Assembly: GCA_003963305.1 (NCBI GenBank)
Contig: RXJR01000028.1
Coordinates: forward strand, 62,001 to 126,000
From: Candidatus Melainabacteria bacterium
GTDB lineage: Bacteria > Cyanobacteriota > Vampirovibrionia > Obscuribacterales > Obscuribacteraceae
Direction: 5' to 3'
DNA: 64,000 nt
Position numbers and translations under genes: made by a program. This document shows, piece after piece, positions 55,512 through 62,718 of the stretch. The first letter of the stretch is position 1, and every line of letters starts with the position of its first letter. The notes below the pieces were generated by a model. The model did no database searches. It was not told where the DNA came from and worked only from the letters and a program-made list of their open reading frames with translations.

Positions 55512-55540
55512 CCGAGACCTTGATGCTATCAAGGTCTCGG
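55512..55540 (-). other. Perfect 13-bp inverted repeat with 3-nt loop
   Basis: CCGAGACCTTGAT (55512-55524) and ATCAAGGTCTCGG (55528-55540) pair fully around GCT. No T run follows on either strand. On the reverse strand it directly precedes the 39-codon ORF; it could be a regulatory hairpin, a protein-binding palindrome or an mRNA end. Confidence 0.6.
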
Positions 55541-55758
55541 CGCATGTTGGCAAATTCAAGTGGGTCGATTAAACCTGCGTCCTAATCATGAGAGATGAAG
55601 GGACGCCTAGGGAGCAGCACTCAACGCGGAAGGCAGGAAGGTTCGACGCTGCCCATCATACGTATGTCCATCACAAATATGAGTAATATCCATTAAGGGC
55701 GGGAAGAATATCGAAGCAAGGCAAGTAATATATTCATCCCCCGCGAAAGGTAGAGGTT

Positions 55759-56646
55759 ATGGCAGCGAGAGCGATATGGACTGGAGTCATCACATTCGGA
55801 ATGGTGAGCATTCCAGTCAAGCTTTATTCAGCGACTGAAAACAAAGACATCTCCTTTAATCAGTTGCACAGAGATTGCAAGGGTCGTATAAAACAGCAAA
55901 CGTTCTGCCCGACTTGCGACAGAAAGATTGAATACGATGAAATCGAAAAAGGTTACGAGTACGGAAAAGACCAGTACGTCGTAATTACGAAGGAAGATCT
56001 CGAAAAACTTCCTGTGCCGAACAAAAACATTGTGGAAGTGACTTCTTTTATCAAGCAAGATGAAATCGACCCGATATTTTACGACAAGAATTATTACATC
56101 GAGCCCGACCCAGCAGCGAAGAAACCCTTCGCCTTGTTCCTTAAGGCGATGAAAGAGAAAGATGTTGTCGCAGTAGCAAGCATCGCCCTTCGCAGCAAGC
56201 AACGGCTGTGCGCACTGCGATTGCTGGATGGCACACTGATGTTGAACACGCTCCTCTATCCAGACGAAATCCGTGTTCAACGAGGCACACCTCTGCCAGA
56301 CGTTCAGCTGTCCGATAAAGAAATGGCCATGGCGAACAGCCTGATAGACCTCATGACCAGCGACTTTGAGCCGGAACAGTTGAAAGACACATACCGCGAA
56401 GCCCTGCTCACGACCATTCAAGCAAAACTGGAAGGCAAAGAAGTTGTCGAAGCTCCTGCAGTTCCAAGCAGCAACGTGGTCGACCTGATGGACGCGTTGA
56501 AAGCAAGCATGGAAGCAATGAAAGCTCAAAAGGAAGCAGCAGCAGCTACAAAAGCAGAAAAAGCAGAAAAAGCCGAGAAAGCTCCAAAAGAAGCTGCCAC
56601 CGCAGGCGCAGCCAAGAGCAGCAAGAAGAAAGCAGCCGCTGGATAA
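55759..56646 (+). CDS. ku: Ku, DNA end-binding protein for non-homologous end joining
   Basis: A 295-residue bacterial Ku that forms a homodimeric ring on DNA ends and recruits LigD. The start MAARAIWTGVITFGMVSIPVKLYSATE is diagnostic, followed by CKGRIKQQTFCPTCDRKIEYDEIEKGYEYGKDQYVVIT, with paired Cys as in many bacterial Ku proteins, and the DPIFYDKNYYIEPDPAAKKPFALF core. The last 45 residues are a Lys/Ala/Glu tail, a form seen in bacterial Ku where it aids DNA binding. ATG at 55759 after AGAGG. ligD follows after 45 bp. Confidence 0.96.
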   Translation: MAARAIWTGVITFGMVSIPVKLYSATENKDISFNQLHRDCKGRIKQQTFCPTCDRKIEYDEIEKGYEYGKDQYVVITKEDLEKLPVPNKNIVEVTSFIKQDEIDPIFYDKNYYIEPDPAAKKPFALFLKAMKEKDVVAVASIALRSKQRLCALRLLDGTLMLNTLLYPDEIRVQRGTPLPDVQLSDKEMAMANSLIDLMTSDFEPEQLKDTYREALLTTIQAKLEGKEVVEAPAVPSSNVVDLMDALKASMEAMKAQKEAAAATKAEKAEKAEKAPKEAATAGAAKSSKKKAAAG

Positions 56647-56691
56647 CAATCCGGAACTTGTGCTAGTCGCTCGTGGAGGAGTTTCGTTTCG

Positions 56692-58854
56692 TTGGCACCG
56701 TCGGACAAAGATGCGTCCAGATCGCTCGAACTCGATTTAGTCGGTTTTAAGGGCGCAAGAGTTGCACCGTTTCCGATAACTTTATCGCCGATGCTGGCGA
56801 GCCCCTGCAAAGCACCGTTCTCCAACGCTGATTGGATCTCCGAACCGAAAATGGACGGCATTCGCGGCATTGCTTTCGTCAAAGCCGGACAGACCAAACT
56901 TCATTCCAGAAGAGGCTTAAATCTAACGTCGCAGTACCCGGTGTTATCAGACGCGCTCGCCAGCTTATGTCCGGTAGACATGGTGCTTGATGGAGAAATA
57001 ATCGCATTAGATAATGCAGGTCGACCTTCATTTCAGCATCTTCAACAAAGAATGAATTTGATGAAGGAGGCGGATGTTGAGAGAGCTGAGAAAAGCGTCC
57101 CTGTCTTTTACTTTGTCTTCGACATTCTATATGCGGGAAACGTAAGTCTGCTTTCAGTGCCGTTAAGAGAACGCAAGTTAATCCTCAAGACAATTTTGGG
57201 CTCTCATCCGCAAATTCAAATCTTGCAGCATTTTGACTCAGACGCTGAACTCGCATACGAAAGCTGCATCAATCTCGGCTTTGAAGGCATCGTAGAAAAA
57301 CGTTTAGACAGCCTGTACGAGAGCGGAAGAAGGTCGCCGTCATGGCTCAAAATAAAAGCTCAACAGACTGACGAATTCGTGATCGGTGGATTCACAGCAG
57401 GACAAGGCTCACGTGGCACTACCTTTGGTGCACTGCTGCTGGGTCAGTACAACGAGACCGGAGAATTCATCTACTGCGGCAGCGTAGGAACAGGATTCGA
57501 CGAGCGCCTTCTCAACCAGACCATGCGTAAAATGCTGCCTTTGCACATTTCGAAGTGTCCGTTCAAGAAAAGACCGGACGAGAAAAAGCAAGTCGTCTGG
57601 ATAAAACCCGAAATTGTTATTGAAGCGAAGTTTATGGACTGGACACGAGACAGGCATCTGCGCACTCCCGTTTTCTTGCGATTTCGTGATGACAAAGACC
57701 CGGCAGAAGTGCGCCCTCAGCAGGAGGAAAAAACGCTCATCGCCGCGCGCATTGAGCAGGATGAATCTATCAAGTCGCAAATCAAACAATCTGCACAAAC
57801 AATTATTGATGGGGACGAGATAAAGAAAGTTCTAGATCAACTATCAGCAAAAGAAGAGACCTTCGAACTGCTGGTTGCTAATGAAAAGGTCAAACTCACC
57901 CACTTAAATCGCCCCTTCTGGCCAGCGACGGAACTGGCGCCGGCGATAACAAAACGAGACTATCTGATTTTTCTCACAAAGCTTTCTCCATTTATTCTGC
58001 CTCAGTTGCATAATCGCCCGCTTACAGTAATTCGAGCGACGTCAGGCGTGCACAAGAAGCAGTTCTATCAAAAACACTGGAGCTACTCACTTCCTGAATT
58101 TGTTGACGCAGTGGTCGTCGAGCCGGAAGACGCAGCACAAGAAGCGGTTGAGCATGTAGTTTGCAACAACCTGGCAGCACTACTCTACTTTGCGCAGCAC
58201 AGTGTCATTGAATTTCACTGCATGCCGGCCCGACTGGAACTGATACCAGATTTGGAGCATCTGGAAAGCTGCGACTCGCGCTATCTACTGAACTACCCTG
58301 ACTATATCGTTTTCGATCTGGACTTACATAAGGACGGACGGGGCGCGAGAAATCCTTCAATAGAAAAAGACGAATCTAAAAGGCTCTGTGAAGTGGCTCT
58401 AAAGCTACGAGCATTGCTGGATTCTATGTCTCTACAGGCAAGAGTAAAAACCTCCGGCCGCACAGGACTGCACATAACCGTTCCGATTATCAGGAACTTA
58501 GAATTTGACATCGCGAGAAATATGGCTGAGCTGATCGGTCGCTTCCTCACCGCGCAGAATCAAGACACCGTCACGCAGGCTGCCCTGGTGGCAAAGAGCA
58601 GTGGAAAGATCTTCATCGATCACAGCCCCAACGCTCGAGGGAAAACAGTGGCTTGCGCCTACACACCTCGTGCTACGGCAGACGCAGCGGTATCAACGCC
58701 GGTGACCTGGGATGAGCTGGAGTCAATCTCCCCGGCGACCTATACAGTACACAACCTGATCGCGCGTCTAACGGATACAGGAGATATATGGGCAGATTTC
58801 TACAGGCAAAAACGTGATTTGCAACTGCTTCTAAATTCAATATCTCGTAAATGA
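56692..58854 (+). CDS. ligD: ATP-dependent DNA ligase D (ligase then polymerase domain)
   Basis: A 720-residue LigD. The N-terminal ligase domain has the adenylation motif EPKMDGIRG (Lys of KxDG), DGEIIALD, FEGIVEKRLDSLYESGRRSPSWLKIKA and the OB-fold. The C-terminal polymerase/primase domain has FWPATELAPAITKRDYLIFL, YVVFDLDLHKDG-like YIVFDLDLHKDGR with its Asp pair, and KTSGRTGLHITVPI. The 3'-phosphoesterase domain of three-domain LigD proteins is absent. It fills and seals broken ends bound by Ku. Start is TTG at 56692 after GGAGGAG; no ATG is available before the ligase core. Confidence 0.95.
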   Translation: MAPSDKDASRSLELDLVGFKGARVAPFPITLSPMLASPCKAPFSNADWISEPKMDGIRGIAFVKAGQTKLHSRRGLNLTSQYPVLSDALASLCPVDMVLDGEIIALDNAGRPSFQHLQQRMNLMKEADVERAEKSVPVFYFVFDILYAGNVSLLSVPLRERKLILKTILGSHPQIQILQHFDSDAELAYESCINLGFEGIVEKRLDSLYESGRRSPSWLKIKAQQTDEFVIGGFTAGQGSRGTTFGALLLGQYNETGEFIYCGSVGTGFDERLLNQTMRKMLPLHISKCPFKKRPDEKKQVVWIKPEIVIEAKFMDWTRDRHLRTPVFLRFRDDKDPAEVRPQQEEKTLIAARIEQDESIKSQIKQSAQTIIDGDEIKKVLDQLSAKEETFELLVANEKVKLTHLNRPFWPATELAPAITKRDYLIFLTKLSPFILPQLHNRPLTVIRATSGVHKKQFYQKHWSYSLPEFVDAVVVEPEDAAQEAVEHVVCNNLAALLYFAQHSVIEFHCMPARLELIPDLEHLESCDSRYLLNYPDYIVFDLDLHKDGRGARNPSIEKDESKRLCEVALKLRALLDSMSLQARVKTSGRTGLHITVPIIRNLEFDIARNMAELIGRFLTAQNQDTVTQAALVAKSSGKIFIDHSPNARGKTVACAYTPRATADAAVSTPVTWDELESISPATYTVHNLIARLTDTGDIWADFYRQKRDLQLLLNSISRK

Positions 58855-58927
58855 GACGATCTGATATGCGGCAAAAACCAGCTCTATATATCAATCAGGA
58901 TAATTGTCTAAGGAATGAAAGTCTCTG

Positions 58928-58956
58928 TTGACTTTGATTTCAGCGTGCTTTTAGAT
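58928..58956 (+). promoter_or_regulatory. Sigma70-like promoter upstream of the retron RNA
   Basis: TTGACT (58928-58933), a 17-bp spacer, then TTAGAT (58951-58956). Transcription would begin near 58963, about 43 bp before the outer stem of the predicted retron RNA. The -35 is a near-consensus match, the -10 weaker. Confidence 0.5.
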
Positions 58957-59005
58957 ATGTAAGAACCAACCGACGCAACATCATCGGTGGTATCGCATCC
59001 ATAAC

Positions 59006-59203
59006 TGAAGGGGAATGGATATCTCTGGACCGCGCGGGCGGTGACGGTTGATGATTCGTCAACCATTTTTCCAAAGGCATCCCATTCCGCACTCGAAATC
59101 GCAGGATTTGCGCAAGCGCAGAACCTGACGACTTCGCGTATATCGTTTCTAGAACGACTCTGTATAAATCAGATCTTTAGCAGAGATATCCAGCCCCACT
59201 TCA
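59006..59203 (+). ncRNA. Predicted retron msr-msd RNA
   Basis: A 198-nt segment directly before the retron RT gene, closed by a long inverted repeat matching the a1/a2 stem of retrons: 59016-59027 pairs perfectly (12 bp) with 59181-59192 (core GGATATCTCTG / CAGAGATATCC), extended by GGG (59011-59013) with CCC (59194-59196) and TGAAG (59006-59010) with CTTCA (59199-59203). Inside, in order: hairpin ACCGC/GCGGT (59029-59042), hairpin GGTTGA/TCAACC (59046-59064), a long interrupted hairpin (59094-59136, CGAAATCG/CGACTTCG, CAGG/CCTG, TTTGCG/CGCAGA), and TCGTT/AACGA (59043+100 to 59157). G59028, unpaired between outer stem and first hairpin, is a candidate branching G. The first two hairpins would be msr, the long one msd. 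Confidence 0.75.
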
Positions 59204-59221
59204 ATATACGAGAAATATCGC

Positions 59222-60067
59222 ATGACCCTAAACAGCAAAGTCAGTCTCGCAAAAGCCCTGGAAATGTCCGAGTTTGAACTGAGCAAGTATATATTTAGGG
59301 CCGACTATCTATACAAACGTTTCTCTATACCCAAAAAGTCCGGCGGACACCGGCACATCTCAGCACCATCTAGAGAACTAAAACGCATCCAGAAGTGGAT
59401 CGCTCATAACCTCCTCAAGCCACTGCCAGTGCATGATGCATGCACAGGGTACAGAGTGGGGATGTGCATAGTCGACAATGCCCGTCCGCACGTAGGAAAA
59501 GATTTTGTTCTGAATGCAGACATCGAAGATTTCTTTCCATCGATAACTATTGATAGAGTCAACGAATTTTTCGAATCAGTCGGATACGACCAGAAGTTTG
59601 CCGGTTATCTAAGCCGTCTTTGCACCCACGATGAGCTTCTTCCCCAGGGAGCACCAACCTCGCCGGATCTGGCGAACCTGATCTGTAACAAGCTGGACAC
59701 GCTCCTGAGCCAATTTTGCGCTGAAAGAAATTGGAGCTACACGAGATATTGTGATGACATAACAGTATCTGGCGAAGGTCAGATCACGAGAGCCGAAATC
59801 AACACCATATGCGACATCATCACATCGGAAGGTTTCAAAGTAAACGATAAGAAGCTGAGAGTGGCACGCAAAACTTCTCAGCAGAAAGTTACCGGTCTCG
59901 TCGTCAACGAGCGCATCAACTTGCCTCGCCGCGAGCGTCGCCGTGTCAGAGCAATGATCCACCGCCAGGAAACAACAGGCGTCGCATCACAATCGACCTG
60001 CAGCAAAATTCACGGGCACATCGCTTTCGCTCGTATGGTTGCCTCCGCTTCAGAAACGCTGGAATAA
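59222..60067 (+). CDS. Retron-type reverse transcriptase
   Basis: A 281-residue RT with the retron-specific features: NAxxH as NARPH (residues 86-90) and the VTG triplet in KVTGLVVN (223-225), which in the family help bind the cognate msr-msd RNA. Catalytic motifs are LNADIEDFFPSI (first Asp, residue 100), QGAPTSPDLANL (142-153) and YCDD (176-179). It would extend from the 2'-OH of a branching G to make msDNA. The protein is at the short end of the family; no fused effector domain is present. Its ATG lies 19 bp after the predicted RNA. ligD is 367 bp upstream on the same strand. Confidence 0.95.
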   Translation: MTLNSKVSLAKALEMSEFELSKYIFRADYLYKRFSIPKKSGGHRHISAPSRELKRIQKWIAHNLLKPLPVHDACTGYRVGMCIVDNARPHVGKDFVLNADIEDFFPSITIDRVNEFFESVGYDQKFAGYLSRLCTHDELLPQGAPTSPDLANLICNKLDTLLSQFCAERNWSYTRYCDDITVSGEGQITRAEINTICDIITSEGFKVNDKKLRVARKTSQQKVTGLVVNERINLPRRERRRVRAMIHRQETTGVASQSTCSKIHGHIAFARMVASASETLE

Positions 60068-60119
60068 TTGAAAGGACCTGACCACGGCGATGAATTTGAT
60101 TAATGCTGTCTGCGCATAA

Positions 60120-60401
60120 TCAGTCGTAGTCAACTACACCCATCGGGTTGTCATCGCGCATCTGATCTTTTGAATCGTAATGCATCAATCTCTTTAACTC
60201 TTGTTCAGTGGGCGCAAAGAAACCTGGATTGACGTAGGCAAAAGTGACGAAAGCCAAAACTGCAAAAAACGCCCAGACTAATTGCCCCATAAGCAATAAC
60301 GGCGTTGGTATAAGCAATATATAAATGATGAAATGACCAACCATCGTCCGCCTGGCGGCGGCTTTGGAAATTATTTCCCGTTCCTGGGACCTTAGCTCCA
60401 A
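60120..60401 (-). CDS. Small two-transmembrane protein
   Basis: A 93-residue protein starting at TTG 60401 with a GAGGAG site 7 bp upstream. An N-terminal charged helix (ELRSQEREIISKAAARRTMVGH) leads into two membrane helices (FIIYILLIPTPLLLMGQL, VWAFFAVLAFVTFAYV) and an acidic cytoplasmic tail. The layout recalls 2TM-domain proteins. It is convergent with the retron RT with a 52-bp gap. Some retrons use 2TM effectors, but those are normally co-directional with the RT, so a link is unproven. Confidence 0.7.
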   Translation of the reverse strand: MELRSQEREIISKAAARRTMVGHFIIYILLIPTPLLLMGQLVWAFFAVLAFVTFAYVNPGFFAPTEQELKRLMHYDSKDQMRDDNPMGVVDYD

Positions 60402-60495
60402 TACAGTTCTCCTCAGGCACGCTGCTGGCTCTCAGCCGGAATTAGCTTTCACTTTCACTATATCGCGATCTAGTCAATAGCTCAACTTCAGGACC

Positions 60496-60519
60496 GTGTG
60501 CAGGTGTGCAGGTGTGCAG
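60496..60519 (+). repeat. Three tandem GTGTGCAG units
   Basis: An exact 8-bp triplication about 60 bp before the OPT transporter start, in its presumed promoter region. Unit copy number could vary by slippage. Its function is unknown. Confidence 0.7.
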
Positions 60520-60551
60520 TTGATCTATTAATGGGCGAATTCAGCTATGAT

Positions 60552-60576
60552 CGGTCGATCGCCGTCGACCGGAGGT
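60552..60576 (+). promoter_or_regulatory. Hairpin overlapping the ribosome site of the OPT transporter gene
   Basis: CGGTCGA (60552-60558) and TCGACCG (60565-60571) form a perfect 7-bp stem. Its last base is the first of the GGAGGT Shine-Dalgarno (60571-60576) before GTG 60581. Folding could limit ribosome access. Confidence 0.45.
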
Positions 60577-60580
60577 AATC

Positions 60581-62683
60581 GTGTCCGAAACCAATCTTGA
60601 ATTCAAACCATACATAGCCCCCGAAGAGAAAATCAAAGAATTCACACCCAGAGCTGTCCTATTGGGTGCCATTTTCGGAGTGTTATTCGGCGCTGCATCA
60701 GTCTATCTGGCATTGAAATCAGGATTGTCTGTATCCGCATCTATACCAGTTGCGGTGCTCGCCATTTCTGTGGGACGTAAGTTTCTCAACACAACTATTC
60801 TCGAAAACAATATTATTCAAACAACTGCCTCTGCCGGTGAATCGATTGCCGCGGGTGTTGTTTTCACTTTGACGGGGTTTCTCTTTCTATCAGCAAGTGA
60901 AACTGGCGGGGAAAGTGTTGGTGCCGCTTACTTCAACTACTGGACCATATTCATTCTGGCTGTGCTGGGTGGAATTCTCGGCACACTAATGATGATTCCG
61001 CTAAGGCGCTCCCTGATCGTCAAGGAACACGGCAACCTCCCTTATCCGGAGGGAACTGCATGCGGTTCGGTTCTGATCGCAGGCGACAAAGGCGGCGACT
61101 TTGCCAAAACCGCTTATCAGGGTCTTGGTTTCGCGATGGCGTATGCCTTTTTGCAACATGTCCTGCACATAATTTCGGAAGCACCCAGCTACGTTACGCA
61201 GCAGATGAATAAGTTTTTTCCATCTGCAACCATCGCCGGTGACATAACTCCGGAATATCTTGGAGTCGGATACATCATAGGCTTTCGCATCGCGGGCATT
61301 CTCGTAGCTGGAGGCGTTCTTGCATGGCTCGGGGTGATTCCCCTGCTGGCTGCCTTAGTCCCGATGGATACAATTGCCGCTCAGCTGGTAAAGCTTGGGA
61401 ATTTACACAGTCTCACAACAGCGGGTGGTCCCGGACACTGGGATCCGACTACTCACACTTTTGCGCGCACATCAGAGGCAATTTACCACGCTTATATTCG
61501 ACAAATCGGCGCCGGGGCAGTTGCAGCAGGCGGTTTTATAACTCTGATAAAAACAATCCCAACCATTGTTTCTTCATTCCGAGACAGCTTAGACTCGTTC
61601 AAGCAACAAAATGACGGCACTGTTCAACTGAGAACCGAAAACGATCTGTCTGTGAAAGTCGTTCTCTTCGGTTCGATTGCGCTTGTCTCGTTGATGGTTC
61701 TTCTGCCTCAAATTCCAGGAGAAAACCTCTGGCAGAAACTGTTGCTGGGGATCCTGGTCGTATTCTTCGGATTCTTTTTTGTGACGGTATCGAGTCGCAT
61801 CGTTGGAATCATCGGCTCCAGCTCAAATCCAATCTCAGGGATGACGATCGCCACATTAATGGCAACATCGCTCGTATTCATAGCCTTCGGATTGACAGGA
61901 CGTATATTTGAGCCGATGGTGCTTGTAGTCGGAGGTATCGTCTGTATTGCGGCAGCAAATGGCGGTGCCACATCTCAAGACTTGAAAACAGGTTATATTG
62001 TCGGCGCGACACCACGCTATCAGCAAATCACTCTATTCATCGGCGCAGTCGTAGCGTCGATAGTGATTGGTATCACCGTCAAACTGCTTGATTATCCGTC
62101 ACCAGACATGCAGGCTCTCGGAATAGTGCACGCAATTGGCAGTGACAAATTTCCGGCACCGCAAGGCACCCTGATGGCAACTCTGATCAAAGGGATGCTG
62201 TCTTTCAACCTTGATTGGAACTTTGTTCTTGTCGGCATCTTTTTAGCAATAACAATGGAATTGTGCGGCGTCAATGCCCTCAATTTTGCCGTCGGGGCGT
62301 ATCTACCAATCTCAACCACTCTTCCAATTTTTGTGGGCGGCGTCGTTAAGAAGCTAGTTGACTTGCGAGCAGAACGACGCGGCGAGAAAACTGAAGACGC
62401 AGAGATTGGCAGTGGAAGCCTCTTCGCAACAGGGCTGGTGGCTGGAGGAGCGCTGGCAGGGGTAATAGTTGCACTGCTTTCAATACCACCGCAAATCTAT
62501 GAACAGTTGCAGCGTGTCAGTATGGAAGAGTCAATTACTAAGGCCCTTTCATCGGATGGCTACCAGCTTCTTGGTGTTGTTTTCTTCACTGTCATGGCTG
62601 GCACGCTCTTCTACGTTGCCACAAAAAGCACGCCCAGCAAGTCGGAACCTAATTCGGAACGAATATCGAACTCGGGAACATAA
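60581..62683 (+). CDS. OPT-family oligopeptide transporter
   Basis: A 700-residue membrane protein with about 15 hydrophobic segments, starting at GTG 60581 after GGAGGT. Family features are EFTPRAVLLGAIFGVLFGAASVYLALKSGLSVSASIPVAVLAI, NIIQTTASAGESIAAGVVFTLTGFLF, HGNLPYPEGTACGSVLIAGDKGG (the NPGPF-like/EGTA signature of bacterial OPT) and SNPISGMTIATLMAT. Bacterial OPT proteins import peptides or peptide-bound metals using proton coupling. Length is normal. The substrate is not predictable. Confidence 0.93.
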   Translation: MSETNLEFKPYIAPEEKIKEFTPRAVLLGAIFGVLFGAASVYLALKSGLSVSASIPVAVLAISVGRKFLNTTILENNIIQTTASAGESIAAGVVFTLTGFLFLSASETGGESVGAAYFNYWTIFILAVLGGILGTLMMIPLRRSLIVKEHGNLPYPEGTACGSVLIAGDKGGDFAKTAYQGLGFAMAYAFLQHVLHIISEAPSYVTQQMNKFFPSATIAGDITPEYLGVGYIIGFRIAGILVAGGVLAWLGVIPLLAALVPMDTIAAQLVKLGNLHSLTTAGGPGHWDPTTHTFARTSEAIYHAYIRQIGAGAVAAGGFITLIKTIPTIVSSFRDSLDSFKQQNDGTVQLRTENDLSVKVVLFGSIALVSLMVLLPQIPGENLWQKLLLGILVVFFGFFFVTVSSRIVGIIGSSSNPISGMTIATLMATSLVFIAFGLTGRIFEPMVLVVGGIVCIAAANGGATSQDLKTGYIVGATPRYQQITLFIGAVVASIVIGITVKLLDYPSPDMQALGIVHAIGSDKFPAPQGTLMATLIKGMLSFNLDWNFVLVGIFLAITMELCGVNALNFAVGAYLPISTTLPIFVGGVVKKLVDLRAERRGEKTEDAEIGSGSLFATGLVAGGALAGVIVALLSIPPQIYEQLQRVSMEESITKALSSDGYQLLGVVFFTVMAGTLFYVATKSTPSKSEPNSERISNSGT

Positions 62684-62718
62684 TTGGAATAGGGATAATT
62701 GAAATCGGGACCAGCCAG

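Larger units (their letters stand above)
55212..55758. other. Long intergenic region before ku, holding hairpins and one tiny ORF
   Basis: Besides a possible 39-codon ORF and its upstream hairpin (listed separately), there is GCGCCG/CGGCGC near 55310-55332 and GCGTCC/GGACGC near 55577-55605. A TATTCATCCCCCG string before ku recalls the TTATTCACCCCCGG core of the 55-bp repeat at 42.5 kb, but the match is too short to call. No other gene is seen. Confidence 0.45.

Noticed and set aside
55570-55700. AGGGAGCAGC and GGAAGG strings suggesting a small SRP RNA
   Set aside because: The two elements are in the wrong order and no domain IV stem forms around them.
55828-56649. Long open frame antisense to ku
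   Set aside because: It mirrors the Lys/Ala-rich codon use of ku, has implausible Phe/Cys-rich composition and no ribosome site.
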